A stretch of 64,000 nucleotides of DNA from Caldilineaceae bacterium. GTDB lineage: Bacteria; Chloroflexota; Anaerolineae; Caldilineales; Caldilineaceae. A program made the translations under genes and the position numbers. The notes beneath the pieces are model-generated. The model had not been told where the DNA came from and ran no database searches. It saw only the letters and a list, made by a program, of their open reading frames with translations. Location: the NCBI GenBank assembly GCA_019637645.1, contig JAHBVH010000007.1, forward strand, positions 62,001-126,000, written 5' to 3'. Of this stretch, positions 37,346 to 45,495 are shown one piece after another (positions within the stretch are counted from its first letter, which is position 1; every line of letters begins with the position of its first letter).

Positions 37346-38689
37346 GTGTATCTACCGCATTGCTGGCGCATGGTCTGCTGGGCGCTAAAGCGATCCGACC
37401 GTGGCGCGCCCGATCCGGCTTTGGCAGGGCTGCTACTGCTTCTTGTGCTGTTAACAGCCTGCTCATTGACCGCGTCCACCACGGTTGCCCCGCCTTCCGT
37501 ATCTGTGACTGCGCTCCAGATTGAGGCCCCTGTATGGGCACCTGCTGGGACCGCCCTGACGGTAACGGTCCGCGTGACGCCTGTGCGCGCTACGCATGCG
37601 ATTGTGCTGACTGCACAGGGAAGCTTTGGGCTGATGCCCCAACAACAAAGCCCGGTTGATGGCGTCGCCATTTTCGCCTTGGACCCCTTGCAGACCCGCT
37701 TTGCCGGTGTTGCCCAGCTACGGGCCACGGCGGGGCTGGTCACCACCACCGCGGCAGTTGAACTACGCCCCGGGCCAGCCGTTGATCCTGTCTTGCCCCT
37801 GATCACGACCCATTCGATTGTGACGGGTGGGGAGGAGTGGACAATGATCGTGACCACCCCGCGCGATGTACTGGACAACCCAGTGGTGGACAAGACGCCG
37901 GTCACGGTGCAGATCCAGCACCCCACTGCCCCGGGCCAAGCGCCAACTGCTGAGATTGAACGCCAGGAACTCTATACCCAGAATCTACTGGCTTGGTCGC
38001 GCATCTATAGCCGCGCCCGCGCCGGGCTCATGCGCATTGCCGTCACCGCAGACTTTGCCCATAGCCCCGAACGGGTGGTGCGCGCAACTCCGGGGCTGCC
38101 CTTGCCCTTCCGGCTGACTGCCGATAGGCTAAGTACCCCGGCGGATGGTCGCCAATTGGTGCAGATTGAGAGTGAGCTGATTACGGATCGGTTTGGCAAT
38201 GGGTTGCTCGACGGCACCCTGGTGACGCTCGTGGCGACCTCACCCGGACAGGGACAACGGTCACTGCCCACTACGCTCATGGCTGGGAAAATTGCCACCA
38301 CCATCCAAGTGCCTAGTCAGCCAGGCACAATGGTAATCCAGGCTTGGCTTGTCAACGTCGCCAGCGAACCGCTATCGCTCGAATTTACCCCCGGCCCGGC
38401 GGTCCAGCCGATCTTGGTTACCACGCGGCTTGAGGTGGATGGGATGCGCTTGGTGGCGGGGCCACTCCTGGGCGAACTCGGCCAATTTATTCCCGATGGA
38501 ACTGTGGTGACTTTTACCATTACCGCGCCGCTGGGGGCTGTCGAGACCATCACCGCCGTGGCCGATTATGGCTATGCTCAGACGCTGGTGCGCCAGTCAA
38601 CTTTGCGGCCTGGTCGTTACCGCGTGGCGGTGGCCGCGGGGACGGGGCAAGGACACGCAACCTTTGCACTGCCCGCGGCCGCGGAGTAA
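37346..38689 (+). CDS. Ig-like domain lipoprotein
   Basis: 447 residues from GTG at 37346, which directly follows the previous stop and is preceded by GGGGGA. A hydrophobic stretch ends in the lipobox L-L-T-A-C with Cys39, so it is predicted to be lipid-anchored. The rest is beta-rich with three or four Ig/invasin-like modules (repeated D-G-x-x-V-T-F and T-T-x-x-V/E-L-R-P-G-P-A-V phrases, for example RPGPAVDPVLP and TPGPAVQPILV). An ATG at 37370 is an alternative start. No enzymatic motif is seen. It probably acts outside the membrane with the flanking GT-C protein and glycosidase. Confidence 0.75.
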   Translation: MYLPHCWRMVCWALKRSDRGAPDPALAGLLLLLVLLTACSLTASTTVAPPSVSVTALQIEAPVWAPAGTALTVTVRVTPVRATHAIVLTAQGSFGLMPQQQSPVDGVAIFALDPLQTRFAGVAQLRATAGLVTTTAAVELRPGPAVDPVLPLITTHSIVTGGEEWTMIVTTPRDVLDNPVVDKTPVTVQIQHPTAPGQAPTAEIERQELYTQNLLAWSRIYSRARAGLMRIAVTADFAHSPERVVRATPGLPLPFRLTADRLSTPADGRQLVQIESELITDRFGNGLLDGTLVTLVATSPGQGQRSLPTTLMAGKIATTIQVPSQPGTMVIQAWLVNVASEPLSLEFTPGPAVQPILVTTRLEVDGMRLVAGPLLGELGQFIPDGTVVTFTITAPLGAVETITAVADYGYAQTLVRQSTLRPGRYRVAVAAGTGQGHATFALPAAAE

Positions 38690-38698
38690 TACAGTGGA

Positions 38699-40417
38699 AT
38701 GATGGCAAAGTCGCGACAACGCCTTGCGCTTGAACTGCTGCTGCTGGGGCTCTTCCTCTCACTCTTCCTGATCGCCGTGCTTGGGGTAGGCCGCCTCCTC
38801 GCCTACTTTGGCCGTGGTGCAAACCCAGCTACGATTCTGCAACTGATTCCAACGGCCCCGGTCGATCTACAAGAGCGGGTGATCTGGTTGCCCGATGCTC
38901 CCTCCGCGGCGACGGGGCGTCTCCTGGAGCCACACGTGCGTGAGCAGATCGCCGGGGCCTATCTCTATGGCTGGGCGCAGTGGGGCATTGCCTATGAACT
39001 CCAGCAGCCCTATGGTCTCACAACCTATTTTGCCCCCCCCGCGCTCAATGCTGTCGCGGCCGCGGTGACTTCTACCGTGGCGGCTGGTTGGCAGGTGCGC
39101 CAGAGCAATTTGCAACATACGCTGGCGTTGGCCTTCTATAGTGCCGATGGCTCCATCGTGGCCTTTACGGATCACAATGCCCATTTGGTGCAGCAACTAT
39201 TGCGGCAAGATGGCACCTTTGTCGATGTGCAGGAAAGCACCCATGTCTATGATGTGGTCATGCGGCTCGAGGATGGCGCTTGGCGCATTCGCGACTTGGT
39301 GCGGCGGGGCGATGGCCCGCCGCTCGCCGCGGCTGCACCGCGCACCCCCTCGGCAGATTTTGTCCAGGTGCAAGCGGGGCAGCTCACCTTGGCGGGCGAG
39401 CCCTTTGTCGTGGCGGGGATCAACTACTATCCCCAAGCCTCACCGTGGACCAAGTTCTGGCCCAATTACAAAACAACCACCACGCTGGCCGATCTCGCCC
39501 TGATCCGCCAACTTGGCTTGAATACGATCCGTATTTTTATCTCCTATGCTGACTTTGGCGCAGACGACATCCAAGGGACCGAGATCGCCAAGCTAACCCA
39601 CTTTCTCGATCAGGCCCATGCGCAAGGTTTGAAGGTGATTGTAACCCTCTTTGACCATCACACCGATCATCATGTGCGCACATGGGCTGGTGATGATCGC
39701 CACCTGGCTGGGCTGATCCCGGCCTTTGCCGACCATCCCGCCATCCTAGCGTGGGACATCAAGAATGAACCCAATCGGGACTACGGGGCGAATACGCAAG
39801 CCTTAGTCGATGCGTGGCTGCGACACATTGCGCGCACAGTACGCCGCTATGATCCCAATCATCTCATTACCATTGGTTGGTCACAGCCAGAGGCCGCGAC
39901 GGCTTTGCTCGATGTGGTCGATTTTGTCTCCTTTCACTATTTTGAGGAGCTAGCCGACTATACGCCGCGATTGGAACAGCTCATGGCGGCAGCCGGTGAC
40001 AAGCCCGTACTCTTGCAAGAATTTGTCATGTCAACCTGGAATTCCTTCTGGCCCCACGGCCACACCGAAGCAGAACAGGCCCACTACTATGCGGCTCTCC
40101 TGCGGCAGCATCGCGCCCACCCAACGGCTGGTTACATGGTTTGGACGCTCCACGACTTTGATGAAGTCCCGCTGGCCGAGTTCAATACGCCTTGGCAGCG
40201 GGCAACCCAAGCCAATATGGGCTTATTCCGCCGTGATGGCACGCTGAAACCGGCGGCCAGCATCATCACCCCCGGCGCGAACTTGGATCTTCCTCCCCTA
40301 CCCCAATGGTACCGCTGGACCAAGCCCTTCTGGCTGCTGATCTTTACGCTCAGCGGCATCAGTCTGCTGGCAAGTGGCGTAGCCTTCTGGTGGTGGCGCC
40401 GACGGCAACGGCCCTGA
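38699..40417 (+). CDS. Membrane-anchored GH-A clan (GH5-like) glycoside hydrolase
   Basis: 572 residues. One N-terminal membrane helix (about 8-32), a roughly 190-residue domain that resembles an NTF2/DUF4440-like or accessory fold, then a TIM-barrel glycosidase and a C-terminal helix followed by W-W-W-R-R-R. Clan GH-A catalytic residues are visible: acid/base Glu in WDIKNEPNRDYG (near 356) and nucleophile Glu in VLLQEFVMS (near 440). FVAGINYYP and RIFISYADFG are typical of GH5 mannanase/cellulase relatives. It starts ten bases after the lipoprotein gene. Probable role: trimming surface polysaccharide. The polymer is unknown. Confidence 0.85.
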   Translation: MMAKSRQRLALELLLLGLFLSLFLIAVLGVGRLLAYFGRGANPATILQLIPTAPVDLQERVIWLPDAPSAATGRLLEPHVREQIAGAYLYGWAQWGIAYELQQPYGLTTYFAPPALNAVAAAVTSTVAAGWQVRQSNLQHTLALAFYSADGSIVAFTDHNAHLVQQLLRQDGTFVDVQESTHVYDVVMRLEDGAWRIRDLVRRGDGPPLAAAAPRTPSADFVQVQAGQLTLAGEPFVVAGINYYPQASPWTKFWPNYKTTTTLADLALIRQLGLNTIRIFISYADFGADDIQGTEIAKLTHFLDQAHAQGLKVIVTLFDHHTDHHVRTWAGDDRHLAGLIPAFADHPAILAWDIKNEPNRDYGANTQALVDAWLRHIARTVRRYDPNHLITIGWSQPEAATALLDVVDFVSFHYFEELADYTPRLEQLMAAAGDKPVLLQEFVMSTWNSFWPHGHTEAEQAHYYAALLRQHRAHPTAGYMVWTLHDFDEVPLAEFNTPWQRATQANMGLFRRDGTLKPAASIITPGANLDLPPLPQWYRWTKPFWLLIFTLSGISLLASGVAFWWWRRRQRP

Positions 40418-40492
40418 AAGGAAGCGCGCTGATGAACTAGCCTGGCGATTTATCGCTGGGCAGTCTGTTGTGGAATTTCTCCGCTCATCCGC

Positions 40493-40498
40493 TATAAT
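40493..40498 (+). promoter_or_regulatory. TATAAT box of a probably leaderless SARP-type gene
   Basis: A perfect TATAAT ends eight bases before the ATG at 40507. Transcription would start at or within a base or two of the start codon. No Shine-Dalgarno is visible, so a leaderless mRNA is predicted. The -35 is weak (TTGTGG with 19-base spacing). Confidence 0.6.
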
Positions 40499-40506
40499 AG
40501 CAGCCT

Positions 40507-43500
40507 ATGATGCTATCCATTCACCTATTGGGCGCGCCCACGATCACCTATGCTGGACAACCGTTGCCGGTCACACGCCGGAAAAGCCGGGCCATGCTCT
40601 ATTATCTGGCGGCCCATGCCACTCCCCTTGCCCGCGACCACTTACTGGCCTTTTTCTGGCCCGATACCGACCGCCAAGGTGCCCAGCAAAATCTCCGCAC
40701 GACCCTCTATGGGCTGCGCAAAATTGTGGGGGAGTGGCTTCAAGTAGAGGATGACAGTGTAGCGTTGACCGGCAAGCTCGAGGTCGATGTACGGAGCTTG
40801 GCCGTCCACTTAGGCCAGCCGAGTATCGGTCTACCGGAGTTGCAAGCCACGCTTGCGCTCTACCAAGGCGATTTTCTGCGTGATTTTACCCTGCCCGATT
40901 TACCCGAATTTGATGATTGGGCGGCGACCGAGCGCGAATACTACCGCCGTTTGGCTGTCAGTGGCTTTACCCGGTTAAGCCAACTCTATGAAGCCCAGCA
41001 AGCCTATCGGAGCGCGATCAACGCGCTCGATCAGGCCCTCCTGCTGGAACCCTTGCAAGAAGATGTGCAACGGAATGCTCTGCGTTTGCAATATTGGGCG
41101 GGTGATCGCGCCGGGGCAATTCGGCGCTATGAACAGTTGCGTGCGCTCCTGGCCGAGGAGATGGGGGTGCCGCCCATGGAAGAGACGCAAGCACTCTACG
41201 ATGCTATGATTACCGATACCTTGCCCGCGGCTCCGGCTCCGGCGGCTCCGGCGGCCCCGCTGGCCCCGTTGCCGCGCCCGGCCCCGATGATCATGCCGCT
41301 GGTCTGGCAGGGAGTCCAAGCCTTGCCCTTTGTGGGGCGTGCGGCGGAATTACAGACCTTGACCGCGCTAGCCGCAGGCCATGAGCTGCTCTTGATCGAA
41401 GGCGAAAGTGGGATTGGCAAATCCCGCTTGCTAGAAGAGTTTGTGCTGCGGTGCCAACAACAGGGCCGCACCTCCCTTGTTTTGCTCGGTCAGGCGCGTG
41501 AATTAGAGGCAACGCTGCCCTATCAACCGCTGTTGGAAGCGCTACGCGCGCTCTTTGTCCAGCCACAGTGGTCCACCCTTTCCCGTAATCTCGATCTCAC
41601 TCCACTGTGGCGGGCAGAAGTAGCACGGTTGCTGCCCGAATTAGCCCCCGAACAGGATGCCCGGCCAGCCTCCGCGCTGGCGGTGGATGAATTGCGCCTT
41701 TGGGAGGGCATCAGCCAATTTTTGTTGGCCTTGGCGCGTCAACAGCCGTTAGTGTTGGCCTTTGATGATCTACACTGGGCCGATGCCTCGACGATCCGCC
41801 TATTGGGCTATCTCCTGCGCAAGGTGGCCCAACAACAGGCCGCGATTACCTTTGTCGCCACCGCGCGTGCGGTCACTGCCCCCGCGCCGCTGGCCTTATT
41901 GATCGAGACCCTGTTGCGCGAAGGGCGGTTGCAGCGTTTCCCGCTGCAACGATTGGCCGCGACCGAGATCGCCCAGCTCACCGAACAGCTTCCCATCCAA
42001 GATGCTGCGTTCCTGGCTGCTTGGCTCACCGAGCTTTCCGAAGGCAACCCCTTTATCTTAGTCGAGCTATTGCACTATGCGCGCGACCAACAACTGCTGC
42101 TCTCCGATGGTCGCCTGGATCGCACCGCCCTCGCGGCCAGCCAAGTTGTGCCACAGACGGTCTATGCGTTGATCCGGGCCCGCCTGGCGCGGCTTTCCGA
42201 AGCAGGGCGACAGGTGTTGAATGCCGCTTCGGTCATTGGCCGTGAGTTTGAGATCGAAACGGTGGCGCGCACGGTGGCGCTTTCCGACGCGGCGGTCTTA
42301 AATAGTCTGGATGAATTACAGGGGAATGGTCTGATCCAGCCGCTGGCGGGCCTCCGCTATCGCTTTGATCATCAACTGACGTTGGAAGTTGCCTACCAAG
42401 AGATGGGAGAGCCGCGGCATCGCTTATTACACCGGCGGGTGGCCGAAGCGCTAGAAGCGTTGCATCGCAACCGATTGGAGCCGATCGCGGGCTTGTTGGC
42501 CTATCACTTTGCCGAAGGCCACTTGCCCGAGCAGGTGGCCCACTATGCCTTTCTCGCGGGCGATCAGGCGACGAAGCTGGCTGCTTGGCGCGAAGCCATG
42601 GCCTTTTATGAGCAGGCCGCGGCGGCGGCGGCTCAATTTACTGATCAGTCGCAACACCAACGCATCTTGGCGGCCTTGGGCAATGCCGCGCTCCATGCGG
42701 GGCAAAGTCATCGGGCGATAGAGGTGCTGCGGCTGGCGCTTAGCCTGAAGGAAGCGAGTACGCAGCCCGTTGCCGAAGAGGTGCTCTATGCCAATCTCAT
42801 TGAGGCGTTGATGTTTGGCACCCGCTACGCGGAACTGCTGGCCTTGGTCGAAACGCTGCAAAGTGGCAAGGTGGATGAAGGTCCGCTGGATGGACAGCGC
42901 CATCCCACCGTGGCAAGCTTCGCCACCTATTTCCGCGGCATTGCCTTGGCGCAAATGGGTGGCGATTTTGCGGAAGCCGTGCGCTATTTGCAAAAGGCCG
43001 AAGGCTGGCTCAGCCAGCAGCAGACGCCAACCAAAGGGGGGGTGACGCTAGGGGACATTCGCTTTGAGCTGGGGAATATTGCCGCCCGCCGGGGTGATCT
43101 GACCACCGCCCTTGCCTATTTCCATTCGGCTTTTACCATAAGCCAATCCATGCAGACCGACCGTGAATTACGGATTCACATTTTAGCCTGCAATAATTTG
43201 GCCTATCATCTCCATCTGGTCCATGACCCAACCGCAATCGACTATGTTCGGCGTGGGCTGGCGCTGGCCCAAGAGAAAGGTGCGCTGTCGGCCTTGCCTT
43301 ATCTCTATTCAACCTTGGGCGAGCTTGCACTAGCGCAGCATGATCTCGCTGCCGCCGAGCAAGCTTTTCAAGAGGGGCTCTCCTTAGCTCGGCAGTTTGG
43401 GGCCGCCGAACGCGTCGCCGGGTTGATCGCCAACCTGGGCTTATTGGCCCAAGCGCGCGGTGACCAAGCCACGGCACGTCGGCTGCTAGCCGAGGCGTTA

Positions 43501-43689
43501 GAACAGACCGATGCTCTCCAGATTCGCTTTCCCTCGGCGCAGATCCGCCTTTGGCTTGCGCCTCTGCTCCCTGCGGCGGACGCCCAACACCTCTTGCACG
43601 ATGCCCGTCGTATCGCGCAAGAAGATGGCTATCAACAGTTGCTGACCCAAGCCGAGCAATTATGGAACGACGCCCAAAAAACTTTGTAA
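40507..43689 (+). CDS. SARP/BTAD-type transcriptional regulator with AAA ATPase and TPR domains
   Basis: 1060 residues. An N-terminal OmpR-like winged helix (about 1-95, with KSRAMLYYLAAH and LRTTLYGLRKIV) and a bacterial transcriptional activation domain (about 100-245). An Ala/Pro linker leads to a STAND/AAA ATPase with Walker A EGESGIGKSR (near 298) and Walker B VLAFDDLHWAD, followed by a winged-helix part and TPR-like helical repeats (about 650-1060). The arrangement is that of AfsR-like large SARP regulators. The leaderless start is described separately. Direct heptamer repeats with 11-bp spacing lie just after the gene, in front of the VOC gene, and are its most likely target. Confidence 0.9.
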   Translation: MMLSIHLLGAPTITYAGQPLPVTRRKSRAMLYYLAAHATPLARDHLLAFFWPDTDRQGAQQNLRTTLYGLRKIVGEWLQVEDDSVALTGKLEVDVRSLAVHLGQPSIGLPELQATLALYQGDFLRDFTLPDLPEFDDWAATEREYYRRLAVSGFTRLSQLYEAQQAYRSAINALDQALLLEPLQEDVQRNALRLQYWAGDRAGAIRRYEQLRALLAEEMGVPPMEETQALYDAMITDTLPAAPAPAAPAAPLAPLPRPAPMIMPLVWQGVQALPFVGRAAELQTLTALAAGHELLLIEGESGIGKSRLLEEFVLRCQQQGRTSLVLLGQARELEATLPYQPLLEALRALFVQPQWSTLSRNLDLTPLWRAEVARLLPELAPEQDARPASALAVDELRLWEGISQFLLALARQQPLVLAFDDLHWADASTIRLLGYLLRKVAQQQAAITFVATARAVTAPAPLALLIETLLREGRLQRFPLQRLAATEIAQLTEQLPIQDAAFLAAWLTELSEGNPFILVELLHYARDQQLLLSDGRLDRTALAASQVVPQTVYALIRARLARLSEAGRQVLNAASVIGREFEIETVARTVALSDAAVLNSLDELQGNGLIQPLAGLRYRFDHQLTLEVAYQEMGEPRHRLLHRRVAEALEALHRNRLEPIAGLLAYHFAEGHLPEQVAHYAFLAGDQATKLAAWREAMAFYEQAAAAAAQFTDQSQHQRILAALGNAALHAGQSHRAIEVLRLALSLKEASTQPVAEEVLYANLIEALMFGTRYAELLALVETLQSGKVDEGPLDGQRHPTVASFATYFRGIALAQMGGDFAEAVRYLQKAEGWLSQQQTPTKGGVTLGDIRFELGNIAARRGDLTTALAYFHSAFTISQSMQTDRELRIHILACNNLAYHLHLVHDPTAIDYVRRGLALAQEKGALSALPYLYSTLGELALAQHDLAAAEQAFQEGLSLARQFGAAERVAGLIANLGLLAQARGDQATARRLLAEALEQTDALQIRFPSAQIRLWLAPLLPAADAQHLLHDARRIAQEDGYQQLLTQAEQLWNDAQKTL

Positions 43690-43713
43690 ACAGCATCGTT
43701 GGTCGGTCATGCC

Positions 43714-43744
43714 GAGCTGTCCGGTTTTCAAAACCTAACCGCTC
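43714..43744. terminator. Degenerate family 1 palindrome after the SARP gene
   Basis: GAGCTGTCCGGTTTT / AAAACCTAACCGCTC forms an imperfect stem 25 bases after the stop. Probable terminator. Confidence 0.45.
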
Positions 43745-43758
43745 TAGGGCATGAGCTT

Positions 43759-43802
43759 GCTCACGTTTTGTTCACGCCTCGTTCACGCTCCGCCGTTATA
43801 CT
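43759..43802 (+). promoter_or_regulatory. SARP-like operator and promoter: three heptamers with 11-bp spacing
   Basis: GCTCACG (43759-43765), GTTCACG (43770-43776) and GTTCACG (43781-43787) are direct repeats separated by four bases each. TATACT at 43797-43802 begins nine bases after the last repeat. Known SARP promoters use heptameric direct repeats on the same helical face every 11 bp, with the last about 8 bp from the -10. A PhoP-type PHO box has a similar layout and is the main alternative. Confidence 0.75.
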
Positions 43803-43881
43803 CTCCTTATCGATAGCCAAATATACCACGCGTTAGGCTGTGTATTGCGCTATTTGTATCGTAAAAAGAGGATGAGTTTCC

Positions 43882-44733
43882 ATGACTACAATTCACCCAG
43901 CCACCCAGATCGGGGCTGTCGCTTTGACCGTTGCCGATTTGGGGCGTTCCGTAACGTTTTATCAGAAAAATATAGGGCTGACTGTCCAGTCACAAAGCGC
44001 GACGGCAGCCGTGCTGGGCGCGGGCGAGCGTACGCTGCTCCATCTCCATGCCTTGCCGGGGGCACGCTATGCCCCCCGGACCACAGGGCTTTATCATTTT
44101 GCCTTGCGGGTTCCTTCCCGCCTGGAACTGGCGCGTACGATTGAAAATCTGGCCAGCACCCGCACAACGATTGATGGTGCTTCGGATCATACGGTGAGCG
44201 AGGCGCTCTATCTGCATGACCCCGACCGGCATGGGATTGAAATTTATCGCGATCGGCCGCGCGCCGATTGGTACGACCGCGCGGGTAATTTTCTGATGGA
44301 TACCCATCGGCTTGATTTTGAAGGGATCATGGGCGAGTTAGCGGGCGACAGTCAAGCCTGGCAAGGTCTCCACCCAGATACGGATATGGGGCACATTCAT
44401 CTCCGTGTTGCCGAGATCAAACAGACGGGCGACTTTTATCAGAAAATCTTGGGCTTTGGGGTGATGGCGACGATGGATAGCGCCCTGTTTGTCAGTGCCG
44501 GTGGTTACCATCATCATATCGGGATGAATGTCTGGGCGGGTGTCGGTGTTCCTGCGCCTGCTTGTGACGCGGCGCGCTTGCTCAGCTATGAAATTCTGTT
44601 ACCCGACGCGGCGGCCTTGACGGCTGTGCTGCAACGGGCGACTGCCGCTGGTGTGGAAGCTGTGCAACAAGAAACCGGTTGGCTGGTGCGCGATCCGTCG
44701 TCCAATCCCATTTTGCTGCGTTCCCTCCCGTAA
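43882..44733 (+). CDS. Two-domain VOC (glyoxalase/extradiol dioxygenase) protein
   Basis: 283 residues made of two vicinal-oxygen-chelate modules, like CatE/catechol-2,3-dioxygenase proteins. Probable metal ligands include His in LYHFALR (first module), Glu in HGIEIYRDRP, and His in MGHIHLRV and GGYHHHIGMN (second module). GNFLMDTHRLD between modules is typical of the CatE group. It has an upstream promoter with SARP-like heptamer repeats and a leader of about 70 bases, and GAGG ten bases before the ATG. Likely ring-cleaving dioxygenase or glyoxalase; substrate unknown. Confidence 0.9.
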   Translation: MTTIHPATQIGAVALTVADLGRSVTFYQKNIGLTVQSQSATAAVLGAGERTLLHLHALPGARYAPRTTGLYHFALRVPSRLELARTIENLASTRTTIDGASDHTVSEALYLHDPDRHGIEIYRDRPRADWYDRAGNFLMDTHRLDFEGIMGELAGDSQAWQGLHPDTDMGHIHLRVAEIKQTGDFYQKILGFGVMATMDSALFVSAGGYHHHIGMNVWAGVGVPAPACDAARLLSYEILLPDAAALTAVLQRATAAGVEAVQQETGWLVRDPSSNPILLRSLP

Positions 44734-44883
44734 AGCGTTGCTGATGACCCGCGCCCATGGTCGGTGCGGTCATCAGCCGCATAACGTTTGCCGGGCTTGA
44801 TCGGGAGCGAGCCGAGACACGTGAGCACGAAGCACCTTTCGGGCCATGTTGGCGGCCTTATCAACCGGCTATTTATCATCCTG

Positions 44884-44966
44884 AGAAGTTACGCAGTTGA
44901 GCAGCGTGACCAGAGACCTGACAGCTTTAACAAAGCTATCCGGTCTGGCCCAAGTGCGTAACGCCT
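44884..44966. repeat. Family 1 full-length element
   Basis: Outer arms AGAAGTTACGCA (44884-44895) and TGCGTAACGCCT (44955-44966) with a core GACCTGACAGCTTT...AAAGCTATCCGGTC. It lies immediately upstream of the DoxX gene. Confidence 0.72.
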
Positions 44967-44993
44967 AATTCTATCAAAAGAGGAGTAAAGTTC

Positions 44994-45407
44994 GTGAACA
45001 ATACAACGTCTGCCCAGAGTTGGGGTCTGCTCATTTTGCGCCTAGTGGTGGGCCTAATCTTTGCGGTGCACGGGGCTCAAAAGTTTTTCATGTTTGGGCT
45101 AGATGGCACGGCGGGTTTTCTCGGCTCTCTAGGGATCCCGCTCCCGCAGATTGCTGCGATTGTCCTCATTCTGATCGAACTGGTCGGTGGTGTGGCCTTG
45201 CTGCTTGGGTTGGGCACCCGCTATGTGGCCGCGTTGCTAGCGGTTGACATGGTTGTCGCCTTGCTGACCGTACACCTCCCCAATGGCTTTTTTGTCGATG
45301 GCGGTGGGGTTGAATTTGTCTTGCTGTTGCTGGCGAGCGCGCTCTTCTTTGCGCTGAATGGTGCTGGTAGCCTATCGCTGGATAAACGGCTGTTCCAGCG
45401 CGCGTAG
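44994..45407 (+). CDS. DoxX family membrane protein
   Basis: 137 residues with four transmembrane helices. LRLVVGLIFAVHGAQKFF is the family's first-helix signature, with GFLGSLGIPLPQ and a central Glu in LIELVGGVALLLG. The start is GTG at 44994 with AGGAG about eight bases upstream. DoxX proteins are linked to redox or sulfur metabolism and oxidative-stress complexes in some bacteria; the specific role here is unknown. It may belong functionally with the upstream VOC dioxygenase, but a repeat separates them. Confidence 0.92.
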   Translation: MNNTTSAQSWGLLILRLVVGLIFAVHGAQKFFMFGLDGTAGFLGSLGIPLPQIAAIVLILIELVGGVALLLGLGTRYVAALLAVDMVVALLTVHLPNGFFVDGGGVEFVLLLLASALFFALNGAGSLSLDKRLFQRA

Positions 45408-45420
45408 CGGGCTGGGATAG

Positions 45421-45458
45421 CCACCGCTGACAGGTTTTCCCAAACCTGTCAGCGGTGG
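45421..45458. terminator. Bidirectional terminator-like palindrome (family 1)
   Basis: Perfect 17-base arms CCACCGCTGACAGGTTT (45421-45437) and complement (45442-45458) with a 4-base loop, between convergent doxX and flippase genes. Confidence 0.75.
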
Positions 45459-45495
45459 ACTGGCCATCTCCCTTTTGCCAACCGTTTCGAGCCAC

